Part shown: piece by piece, positions 1 through 5,521 of the stretch
How the letters are laid out: every line of letters starts with the position of its first letter
Position numbering within the stretch: position 1 is the stretch's first letter
Position numbers and translations under genes: made by a program
Notes under the pieces: generated by a model
Databases searched by the model: none
The model's input: only the letters and a program-made list of their open reading frames with translations
What the model was told of the DNA's origin: nothing
From: an uncultured Ruminococcus sp.
GTDB lineage: Bacteria > Bacillota > Clostridia > Oscillospirales > CAG-272
NCBI GenBank assembly: GCA_902773455.1
Contig: CACYEW010000033.1
Span: 1 to 5,662, forward strand
Direction of reading: 5' to 3'
Length of the DNA stretch: 5,662 nucleotides

Positions 1-396
1 CAATGCTCCTATTTTGTCAAAAATATCGAAATTCAGATCGAGTATGTCGATGGCGAGAACGGCGGCGAGCGGAATGAAGAAAATGATGACCGTTTTCGCC
101 CTCTCTCTGTTTTTATTGTACTTTTCGGCAAGCTCTTTTCGCTTTTCGTACGGAAGCGACGCGTCGAAGGAATTTTCCGTATATTTCGTTCGGTCGAAAC
201 CGCGGTTCAGTATCATAAACAGTATAAGCAGCGCTCCGACCAGAACGAACAAAACGACGATACAGACCGGCGTGTAAGGAAAGTATCTTTTTTCAAGATA
301 CAGCGCGCCCTGATATATCGCTTCAAAAACCGCGAAAAGCAGCAGTATAAGAAGAATCTTTTTCCACGCGTTTTTCAGATCCTTCGCGTCCTTCAA
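1..396 (-). CDS. Multi-pass membrane protein of unknown function, 3' end outside window
   Basis: Reading the minus strand leftward from 396 gives 132 open codons that run off the window edge, so only the N-terminal part is present. The start is a TTG at 396-394 whose last two bases overlap the TGA of the cinA-type gene (TTGA junction). A GAGG at 410-407 lies 10 nt upstream, and no ATG or GTG occurs in frame until residue 61. The protein begins MKDAKDLKNAWKK, then a hydrophobic segment at about residues 14-30, a second at 43-63, a charged linker at 64-101 rich in Lys, Glu and Arg, and a third at about 102-120. The pattern of charged head, TM segments and basic/acidic linker is typical of a real integral membrane protein. 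I do not recognise the family. The overlap suggests translational coupling with cinA. Coding status is fairly secure; function is unknown. Confidence 0.72.
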   Translation of the reverse strand, partial: MKDAKDLKNAWKKILLILLLFAVFEAIYQGALYLEKRYFPYTPVCIVVLFVLVGALLILFMILNRGFDRTKYTENSFDASLPYEKRKELAEKYNKNRERAKTVIIFFIPLAAVLAIDILDLNFDIFDKIGAL

Positions 397-863
397 AGCT
401 TTTTTGCCTCGCTTTCGATCATATAGGCGGCAAATCCGCAGACGGCGTTTCTGATCTCGTCTCTCGTTTTGTCTTTATAGTAAAGTCTGTACGCGTCGCA
501 TCTGCCGCGGACGTATACGCCGACGTAGACGGTGCCGACGGGGTCGTTATCGTTTCCGCCGCCCGGGCCGGCGTAACCGGTAGCCGAAACGGCGATATCG
601 GTGCCGAAATATCCGGCCGCTCCCGACGCCATTTCACGGGCGCATTGATATGAGACCTCGGTATATTTATCTATCGTCTCCCGGCTTACGTTCGTCAGTT
701 TTATCTTTACGCCGTTTGAATACGTTACGGCGCTGCCTGGAAAAACGTTCGACGCTCCCGGAACGTCGGTAATGCTCTTCGCCATCAGGCCGCCCGTACA
801 GCTTTCGGCAAACGTGACGCTCAGATTTTTTTCTTTAAGAAGCGCGACGGCTTTGTCAAACAT
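393..863 (-). CDS. pncC: Stand-alone CinA C-terminal domain, nicotinamide-nucleotide amidohydrolase (PncC type)
   Basis: This 156-residue protein matches the CinA C-terminal (PncC/YgaD) family in length and motifs. It has AESCTGG at residues 19-25 with the conserved serine Ser21, VTYSNGVK at 46-53, ATGYAGPGGG at 94-103, PVGTVY at 108-113, and an Arg-rich helix (DKTRDEIRNAV) near the C-terminus. Family members deamidate nicotinamide mononucleotide to nicotinate mononucleotide and ammonia in the pyridine-nucleotide cycle in the cytoplasm. The MoaB/MogA-like N-terminal domain of full-length CinA is absent, and nothing upstream encodes it, so this is the single-domain form. Two usually conserved spots differ: LTNVS where LGVS is common, and TEVS where GAVS is common. 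The ATG has a GGAGG at 876-872 with an 8-nt spacer and starts one base after the upstream stop codon, so it is co-transcribed with the 408-residue gene. Family assignment is strong; the enzymatic activity is inferred. Confidence 0.93.
   Translation of the reverse strand: MFDKAVALLKEKNLSVTFAESCTGGLMAKSITDVPGASNVFPGSAVTYSNGVKIKLTNVSRETIDKYTEVSYQCAREMASGAAGYFGTDIAVSATGYAGPGGGNDNDPVGTVYVGVYVRGRCDAYRLYYKDKTRDEIRNAVCGFAAYMIESEAKKL
407..410 (-). promoter_or_regulatory. Ribosome binding site GAGG for the TTG-start membrane protein
   Basis: GAGG on the minus strand lies inside the last codons of the CinA-domain gene, 10 nt before the TTG at 396. It is the only purine-rich site near the start of this frame. 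It supports TTG initiation and coupling to the upstream gene. The spacing is at the long end, so initiation may depend on ribosomes finishing the upstream gene. Confidence 0.45.
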
Positions 864-864
864 T

Positions 865-2091
865 TCAGTTGCCTCCGGATGATTCGTTTTTGTCTGTCAG
901 ATGCACAAGATATACCGGCTGATTTTCCGACAGTCTGAATATCTCGCAGTCGTTTGCGAAATCGGGATAATTCTCGGAAAGCGTCTTTACGACCGCTTCG
1001 CGTATCAGCTCCTCCGCGCCTTCTATCTCGCAGTATATCTCGAAATATCTGCCCTTTGCAAACCTCTGTTCTTCAACGAGCCGCAAAACGGCGTTGGAAA
1101 GCTCCGACGGAGTCGAAGGCGCCGTGCCGTTATAGATGAAATAATTCGTTTTGTCCGAGCAGGTGGGGCCGGAAAGCTTTTCGGGGTGATCTTTATAAAA
1201 CGACTCGTCGTCAAGGCAGAGATACAGATGAGACTGCGCGCCTCTGTGCTCTTCTCCGTTTATCATACCGTCGAGATCGTCCGAATAAACGTCGACGTTG
1301 TAATACTTATCGTTCAGAAGAGCCGAGCACCAGTATTCGTCGCCCCCGCGTATGATATAAGAGGTGCCGGAATAACGTTCGTACAGCAGTTTGAACGCTT
1401 TGGCGTAGCCGAGCGAGGTCGCCTCGCCTTCAACGAGAGCGCCGTAAGCGGTATTCGCGTAAACGCCGCCCTCTTCCGTCTTCGAGCAGATGCCGGTCAG
1501 ATAGTCGTGGATCAGGCGGCAGACGAGATATTTGTCGTGTACGTCCGAAACTATGACGTCGGCTTTTTTCAGCGCGGCGCTGAACCTCGACTGCGTTTTA
1601 TCGAAAAACGCCGAGCTTCCGTCGTTTTTGACGGTATAGGGGATATGTATTTTAGTATACCTGTCATCGACGATCGAAGGCACTACGACGAGATACCCCG
1701 TTTTGCCCTTCTTTTCCGTATAACTGTGGTTCTGAAGATCAAACGCGTCTACGTTTATATAATAAAGCGACGGATCGTCGCTGCATAACGCCTCCGCCGA
1801 TCTGTGCAATTCCTCTTCGGTGAGTACGAACGGTATCTGCGGGGTGAATTCTTTTCCCTCTTTTATCGTCTGTTTCAGCACGTCGTAAACGTACTGGCAG
1901 CGCGTGTCGAGCATATTGAAATATAAAACGCCGCTCCTTATCTCCGGAGCCTCCGCAAGCTTTTCCAGCGTTTTTTCATATTCGTGCGTTTCTCTCGATA
2001 CCTTGCCGTGGCTGAGTACGACGTAAACGATCAGCATCGTAAAAGCAAAGCAGAAAAGCGCGAATATTATTTTTTTAACGGTTTTACCCAT
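865..2091 (-). CDS. Membrane-anchored transglutaminase-like protein with probable loss of catalytic residues
   Basis: The 408-residue protein starts with a basic head (MGKTVKK) and a hydrophobic segment at residues 8-27, which reads as an uncleaved signal anchor with the rest outside the membrane. No lipobox cysteine is seen. Residues about 185-272 follow the bacterial transglutaminase-like pattern: a helix like LVCRLIHDYLTG (189-200), then NTAYGALVEGEATSLGYAKA (213-232), then YYNVDVYSDD (263-272). In active members the segment before GYAKAF normally carries the catalytic Cys (GxAVCxGYA), followed by a HAWN-type His and a VD Asp. Here Ser226 occupies the Cys position, residues 249-260 contain no His (Tyr253 is at or near it), and only Asp267 remains. 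The role may therefore be structural or binding rather than hydrolytic or crosslinking. The substrate is unknown. AAGG lies about 10 nt before the ATG, and a good promoter lies at 2122-2150. It is first in an operon with the CinA-domain gene. Confidence 0.85.
   Translation of the reverse strand: MGKTVKKIIFALFCFAFTMLIVYVVLSHGKVSRETHEYEKTLEKLAEAPEIRSGVLYFNMLDTRCQYVYDVLKQTIKEGKEFTPQIPFVLTEEELHRSAEALCSDDPSLYYINVDAFDLQNHSYTEKKGKTGYLVVVPSIVDDRYTKIHIPYTVKNDGSSAFFDKTQSRFSAALKKADVIVSDVHDKYLVCRLIHDYLTGICSKTEEGGVYANTAYGALVEGEATSLGYAKAFKLLYERYSGTSYIIRGGDEYWCSALLNDKYYNVDVYSDDLDGMINGEEHRGAQSHLYLCLDDESFYKDHPEKLSGPTCSDKTNYFIYNGTAPSTPSELSNAVLRLVEEQRFAKGRYFEIYCEIEGAEELIREAVVKTLSENYPDFANDCEIFRLSENQPVYLVHLTDKNESSGGN
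872..876 (-). promoter_or_regulatory. Ribosome binding site GGAGG of the CinA-domain gene
   Basis: GGAGG on the minus strand with an 8-nt spacer to the ATG at 863. It lies within the Gly-Gly codons at the end of the upstream gene, so translation of the two genes is likely coupled. Confidence 0.8.
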
Positions 2092-2121
2092 ATTGAACGT
2101 CCCTTATTTTCGATTTATAAA

Positions 2122-2150
2122 AGTATAACATATATAAGTGAAGATTTCAA
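2122..2150 (-). promoter_or_regulatory. Sigma-A promoter of the transglutaminase-like/cinA operon
   Basis: On the minus strand, TTGAAA (2150-2145) and TATACT (2127-2122) are separated by 17 nt. A TG one base before the -10 makes it an extended -10. Transcription should begin near 2115, giving a leader of about 24 nt before the ATG at 2091. Spacing and position are close to ideal. No dedicated promoter was seen for the two downstream genes. Confidence 0.75.
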
Positions 2151-2216
2151 GAGTAAATAACGGAATTTTCGATAATTCTTTTGTTTTTGACGTTTTTCGT
2201 ACGCCGGAGGAAAGGC

Positions 2217-2303
2217 GTGAAAATACAGTTTATGCAGAAAACGCGGTGCCGGATCATACGATCATATGATCAACTAAACGAAAAAGACTGTCTGATGGCT
2301 TAA
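2217..2303 (+). CDS. Doubtful 28-codon ORF with a good ribosome binding site
   Basis: A GTG at 2217 is preceded by GGAGG (2206-2210) with a 6-nt spacer and opens 28 sense codons ending in TAA at 2301. The peptide is short, basic in its first half (MKIQFMQKTRCRIIRS) and not recognised. Against it being a gene: no convincing plus-strand promoter lies upstream, and its stop codon falls in the loop of the terminator hairpin at 2283-2321, so translation would disturb that hairpin. It is listed because the Shine-Dalgarno match is striking in otherwise AT-rich spacer DNA. It may be chance, or a leader peptide. Confidence 0.15.
   Translation: MKIQFMQKTRCRIIRSYDQLNEKDCLMA
2260..2271. repeat. Perfect 12-bp palindrome GATCATATGATC
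   Basis: The dyad is exact over 12 bp. An additional GATCATA at 2252-2258 precedes it, giving two direct copies of GATCATA 8 bp apart. It sits about 110 bp upstream of the minus-strand promoter at 2122-2150 and just beside the terminator. It could be a regulator binding site, but one short palindrome in a spacer may be chance. Confidence 0.3.
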
Positions 2304-2321
2304 AGCGGTCGGGCAGTCTTT
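2283..2321 (-). terminator. Bidirectional intrinsic terminator after the two-TM protein gene
   Basis: Arms at 2283-2295 (AAAGACTGTCTGA) and 2309-2321 (TCGGGCAGTCTTT) enclose a 13-nt loop. On the plus strand all 13 pairs form, two as G-U wobbles, followed by TTTCGTTTTA. On the minus strand the outer 8 pairs are perfect and two inner positions become A-C mismatches, followed by TTTTTCGTTT. It lies about 30 bp past the stop codon at 2350, so its obvious task is ending the minus-strand gene. The plus-strand transcript would fold better, so it may also stop antisense or readthrough transcription from the right-to-left operon boundary. Confidence 0.75.
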
Positions 2322-2349
2322 CGTTTTATAACGGTTGGATAAGGCGGCG

Positions 2350-3048
2350 TCAGCCGTTCTTTTTCGCCTTTTCGGCGAGGCGGTTTATGTCTTCCACCGC
2401 GGTGTCGGTCTCAAGGTCTGACTTGACTTGATACACGTCTTCTCCGCCGGCCTCGTATTCGATATGAAGCATCGGAACGGTCACCGTCACCGCTTTTTTG
2501 CCGAGCGTATAACTGACGGTCTTATCGGTAAGGAATGCTTTTTTTATATCCTTATACGGGACCTCGATATCGTGATCGGTCTTTTCGTCTTTGATCAGCG
2601 ATACGTTTTTGTTCACTATGCAGAGCGTGTTTTCGGTGAAATAGATATGAGTCTTGCCGTAAAGGTCGGTCCTGTAATGCGACATTCTGTCGCGGCGGAT
2701 CATTGAGCCGTCGTAATACTGATAATCTTCGATCTCAACGGATTTTATGTACGTCAGCTGACGCTCGTAAAGATCGAATTTCGCGAGCTTTTCCTCATCG
2801 AAATACTTATACTCCTCGGCAAGATCCTCGTCTATCTTCTTATCGGTCGACCGGGTCGTTACCGCAAGCGTGAACGCGACGCCGCCGGCGATAAGCGACA
2901 GTACGGACAGGATATAGAGTATCATATAGTTGTCTCTGTCTCCGAAGGGTCCGAACATAAGAACGAGTCCGAGAACAAGCAACCCGGCTCCGCCGTAAAG
3001 GAGGAGCTTTTTATTTTCGAAATAGTTTATATTTTTCTTGTAATCCAT
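2350..3048 (-). CDS. Two-TM protein with a soluble, possibly PH-like C-terminal domain
   Basis: From the ATG at 3048 the protein has 232 residues. Hydrophobic helices lie at about residues 14-33 and 41-64, joined by a short polar turn. An acidic and basic linker follows (DKKIDEDLAEEYKYFDEEKL, 69-88), then a soluble region at 92-232. That region alternates short beta-like stretches (THIYFTENTLCIVN at 133-146, IEVPYKDIKKAFL at 161-173, AVTVTVPMLHIEY at 186-198) and ends in a helix (about 216-230). This layout resembles small bacterial membrane proteins with a PH-like domain, but no diagnostic motif allows naming it. A longer reading from GTG at 3081 exists, but it overlaps the proximal promoter's -10 box. 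The ATG at 3048 has GGAG 6 nt upstream. It is monocistronic: two promoters upstream and a terminator downstream. Function unknown. Confidence 0.85.
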   Translation of the reverse strand: MDYKKNINYFENKKLLLYGGAGLLVLGLVLMFGPFGDRDNYMILYILSVLSLIAGGVAFTLAVTTRSTDKKIDEDLAEEYKYFDEEKLAKFDLYERQLTYIKSVEIEDYQYYDGSMIRRDRMSHYRTDLYGKTHIYFTENTLCIVNKNVSLIKDEKTDHDIEVPYKDIKKAFLTDKTVSYTLGKKAVTVTVPMLHIEYEAGGEDVYQVKSDLETDTAVEDINRLAEKAKKNG

Positions 3049-3054
3049 AACGAT

Positions 3055-3058
3055 CTCC
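3055..3058 (-). promoter_or_regulatory. Ribosome binding site that fixes the ATG start at 3048
   Basis: GGAG on the minus strand sits 6 nt before the ATG at 3048. The competing GTG at 3081 has no purine-rich site at a proper distance and lies within the -10 region, so this site decides the start. Confidence 0.75.
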
Positions 3059-3071
3059 GTCTTTTTTTCAT

Positions 3072-3100
3072 ATTTTACCACTTGACGGTATAAATGTCAA
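3072..3100 (-). promoter_or_regulatory. Proximal promoter of the two-TM protein gene
   Basis: On the minus strand TTGACA (3100-3095) and TAAAAT (3077-3072) are 17 nt apart. Transcription should start near 3065, leaving a leader of about 17 nt with the GGAG site. The -35 region is part of an inverted repeat TTGAC-9-GTCAA spanning 3082-3100, a possible operator. Confidence 0.78.
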
Positions 3101-3139
3101 CCGCTTTTTTTATTATAACCGAAATTTCTCACAACCGGA

Positions 3140-3168
3140 ATTATAACATACCGGCGTCGATTTGTCAA
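3140..3168 (-). promoter_or_regulatory. Distal, full-consensus promoter of the two-TM protein gene
   Basis: On the minus strand TTGACA (3168-3163), a 17-nt spacer and TATAAT (3145-3140) match the sigma-A consensus at all 12 positions. A TG one base before the -10 adds an extended -10 element. The predicted start near 3133 gives a leader of about 85 nt that passes through the proximal promoter. Another TATAAT (3117-3112) lies between them but has only a weak -35 (TTCCGG) at the right distance. Confidence 0.8.
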
Positions 3169-3214
3169 TAGTTCGGGAGTATGCGCTGAAAACGTGATAA
3201 ATACGCCGTCTGTT

Positions 3215-3245
3215 TTGAATATAAGACGACTCATACGGCTAAAAT
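3215..3245 (+). promoter_or_regulatory. Weak candidate promoter of the nucleotidyltransferase gene
   Basis: TTGAAT (3215-3220) and TAAAAT (3240-3245) are spaced by 19 nt, longer than ideal. Transcription would begin near 3252, immediately before the AAGGAG ribosome binding site, leaving a very short leader. No better plus-strand promoter was found between 3049 and 3268, so this is only the best available candidate. Confidence 0.25.
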
Positions 3246-3252
3246 AGTCTTG

Positions 3253-3258
3253 AAGGAG
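3253..3258 (+). promoter_or_regulatory. Ribosome binding site that fixes the ATG start at 3269
   Basis: AAGGAG ends 10 nt before the ATG at 3269. The in-frame GTG at 3260 is only 1 nt from this site, too close to be used, and the family's usual N-terminus (short lead-in to AVILAGG) fits the ATG. Confidence 0.75.
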
Positions 3259-3268
3259 CGTGATAAAG

Positions 3269-5464
3269 ATGTTCAGAGCGGTCATACTCGCCGGCGGATC
3301 CGGCACGAGACTGCGCCCGATAACGGATACTCTGCCGAAGCCGATGCTGCCTGTGCTCGGCGAGCCGAATTTATGCAGGATCGCAGATCTGCTTTGCAGA
3401 AACGGCTTCAACAACGCCGTCGTAACGGTCAGATATATGGCGGAAAAGATAACCGGCGTTCTCGGCGACAGCTGCCGCGGAGTCGATCTTTATTATTCCG
3501 AAGAAGAAATACCGCTCGGTACGGCGGGAGCTGTCAAAGCCGTATCGCATCTGCTTTCAGCGGATTTTCTCGTCATATCGGGCGACGCGGTATGCGGTCT
3601 CGATCTTTCGGAGGCTTACGGTTTTCATATGCGGAGCGGCGCCGCGGTGACCGTGATCACGCACAAGGTCAAAGATCCGCGGCAGTTCGGCACCGTGATA
3701 AGCGACGCTTCCGGCAGGATAGTCAGCTTCCGCGAAAAGCCGGGCTGGGGGCAGGTGACCTCCGACAAGGTAAACACGGGGATATATATAATGTCAAAGC
3801 GCGTTACGGAATACGTTGACAAAACGCCGTGCGATTTTTCGCTCGACGTATTTCCGAAGCTGCTTGAAAAAGGTGAAAAGATGTGCGCCTTCGAAGCGGA
3901 CGGCTACTGGCGGGATATCGGCTCTTTTTCCGATTATCTGCAGTGCAATATGGATCTGCTCGATATATCCGGCAAAGAAGACGATCCGCGTCATTCCGTC
4001 TGCGGGGAGGATCTGCGCACGGGCGAAAATTCGACCTTTATCAATTCCGTCGCGTTCGATAACGTGAGCATAGGTTCAAACTGCTCCGTCACGGGCAGCA
4101 TACTCTGCAAAAACGTGATAATAGGCGACGGATGCGTAATAAGGGACGGGTGCGTTATAGGAGAAGGCGCCGTCGTCTGCGACGGCGTGAAGCTCGGCGC
4201 CGGCACGGTGATACAGACGGGAAAAACCGTAACGGAGAACAAAAACGGGATAATGGTAAGAAAAAAACTTTTTGAAAACGGCAGGATCGGCTTTGAAAAA
4301 AGCGCCGAAGGCTATGCGGAAATCTGTAAGCTCGCCTCAGCCGTCGCAGCTGCGCTGAACGGCACGGTGGGCGTATGCTTTGAAAAGGACTCGGGCGGAG
4401 CGTGCAGATATCCCGCGGAGCTTTTTGCGCGAGCCCTGTGCGGAGCGGGAGGAAACGTCTATGAATTCGGTGAGACCGAGATATTCGCCGCCGCGTCCGC
4501 AGGAGTATATTTCGATAACGAAATAACCGTGTTCTGCAAAAATTCGGGCAAAGCCGACGGAAAGATCACGTTCTGTTTTTTCGATAAAACCGGTATGTCG
4601 CTTTGCGCGAACATCGAAAAAGATATAACGAAAGCGTATTATTCCGACGAAAAGGACGGCAGGACGCCGGGCGCGCTCCGCGTTATGGGCGGGCTTGACA
4701 GGCTTTATTATTCGGCTCTCTCTTCATCGTGTTCTCTCGAAGGAGTTTCGGTATACGTCGTTTACGGCAAAGGCTCCGCAGACGTTTCCGCCGCGCTCGA
4801 AGCCGCGAAAGCAAAGACCGTCGCGTCCGACGATCTGTATAAAGAACGCGGAGCGTTCGTACTGAACAAAAACGACGGCGCTTCCCTGCTCGGTCAGAAC
4901 GGAAAATTCTGTTCGTTCGACGAATGTCTTCTCATACTGCTCGGCATCATCGACCCGGCGGCGGCGCCGAAGATCGCGCTTCCCTTCTTCTTGCCGCGCA
5001 TATACGAAGAAACGGCGGTTTCCCGGGGCATTGAGGTGATCAGGTATCTTTCAAAGCCGTCTTTCGGTCAAAAGTCCGATACGGAGGCGAGAAAGCTCAG
5101 ATCCGCCTGCGAATGGACCTACGATCCGGCTTTCTGCGCCGCAAGGCTCATGAGCGAGCTGCACAGAAACGGTCTGACTCTTTCGGAAGCGTTCGACAGG
5201 TACTGCGGCGTATATCTCGGAAGGGATCGGATAAGCGTTGCGGATTCGGAAAAAGCGTCCGTTCTGCGGAGGCTGTACGAGGCTTATCTGCCGTATCAGA
5301 TCAGCGCGGCTGACGGTATAGCGTTTTGCGAAGCGGGAGCGGAAGGCATGGTCGCCGCGGACGATTCCGACACGCTGAAGCTTTTTATCTCGGCGGAAAG
5401 CACGGAGGCGGCGTCTGACGCCGTATCGGAGATCTTACAGCGGATAGGCAAGTCACGTTCATAA
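3269..5464 (+). CDS. Sugar-1-phosphate nucleotidyltransferase (mannose-1-phosphate guanylyltransferase type) fused to a degenerate phosphohexomutase-like domain
   Basis: This 731-residue protein begins with a nucleotidyltransferase domain (about 1-232). It has the signature LAGGSGTRLRP (7-17) with PKPMLPV (23-29), a GD metal-site motif (105-106), FREKP (154-158), VNTGIYIM (168-175) and GYWRDIGSF (212-220). These are features of enzymes joining a sugar-1-phosphate to a nucleotide, commonly mannose-1-phosphate plus GTP to GDP-mannose and pyrophosphate. Hexapeptide-like left-handed beta-helix turns follow at about 256-320. Residues about 340-731 align by pattern with the phosphohexomutase half of GMPP/PMM fusion proteins: NDGASLLGQNGKFCS (535-549), YDPAFCAARLM (618-628) and a terminal domain with the helix TEAASDAVSEILQRI (712-726). 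The expected phosphoserine position appears to be Cys379, and no DxDxDR-type metal loop is seen around 533-539, so the mutase half is probably inactive. It is shorter than the 800-plus residues I recall for such fusions. The substrate is not provable here. It likely supplies nucleotide sugars for surface glycans. Confidence 0.88.
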   Translation: MFRAVILAGGSGTRLRPITDTLPKPMLPVLGEPNLCRIADLLCRNGFNNAVVTVRYMAEKITGVLGDSCRGVDLYYSEEEIPLGTAGAVKAVSHLLSADFLVISGDAVCGLDLSEAYGFHMRSGAAVTVITHKVKDPRQFGTVISDASGRIVSFREKPGWGQVTSDKVNTGIYIMSKRVTEYVDKTPCDFSLDVFPKLLEKGEKMCAFEADGYWRDIGSFSDYLQCNMDLLDISGKEDDPRHSVCGEDLRTGENSTFINSVAFDNVSIGSNCSVTGSILCKNVIIGDGCVIRDGCVIGEGAVVCDGVKLGAGTVIQTGKTVTENKNGIMVRKKLFENGRIGFEKSAEGYAEICKLASAVAAALNGTVGVCFEKDSGGACRYPAELFARALCGAGGNVYEFGETEIFAAASAGVYFDNEITVFCKNSGKADGKITFCFFDKTGMSLCANIEKDITKAYYSDEKDGRTPGALRVMGGLDRLYYSALSSSCSLEGVSVYVVYGKGSADVSAALEAAKAKTVASDDLYKERGAFVLNKNDGASLLGQNGKFCSFDECLLILLGIIDPAAAPKIALPFFLPRIYEETAVSRGIEVIRYLSKPSFGQKSDTEARKLRSACEWTYDPAFCAARLMSELHRNGLTLSEAFDRYCGVYLGRDRISVADSEKASVLRRLYEAYLPYQISAADGIAFCEAGAEGMVAADDSDTLKLFISAESTEAASDAVSEILQRIGKSRS

Positions 5465-5483
5465 AATATTTATATTATAAGCG

Positions 5484-5512
5484 TTGAATTATTTTGCGTT
5501 GACGGTTATAAT
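5484..5512 (+). promoter_or_regulatory. Plus-strand promoter reading off the right edge
   Basis: TTGAAT (5484-5489) and TATAAT (5507-5512) are separated by 17 nt. A second TATAAT (5516-5521) overlaps the start region, so the start could shift by about 9 nt. It lies only 20 bp past the nucleotidyltransferase stop codon, where no clear terminator hairpin is seen. Transcription from here enters the stem-loop segment at 5522-5662. Confidence 0.65.
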
Positions 5513-5521
5513 ATTTATAAT

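Noticed and set aside
14..277. Plus-strand ORF of 87 codons
   Set aside because: It is antisense to the minus-strand membrane protein frame (1-396), which has coherent TM segments and an operon position; the plus ORF has no good ribosome binding site.
901..1788. Long plus-strand ORF of 295 codons
   Set aside because: It lies wholly antisense to the transglutaminase-like gene, which has recognisable family motifs, a promoter and a ribosome binding site. The antisense frame reads as Arg/Val-rich filler typical of a shadow.
2092..2349. Possible tRNA or riboswitch in the spacer between the two minus-strand genes
   Set aside because: Apart from the terminator hairpin, the promoter and the palindrome, no cloverleaf or known aptamer consensus could be traced.
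3097..3414. Minus-strand ORF of 105 codons across the divergent spacer
   Set aside because: It covers the distal promoter of the two-TM gene and the start of the nucleotidyltransferase gene, and has no ribosome binding site or recognisable motif.
3250..3819. Plus-strand ORF of 189 codons overlapping the nucleotidyltransferase gene
   Set aside because: Its product is extremely Arg-rich without domain features, and it overlaps the clear nucleotidyltransferase signature in another frame.
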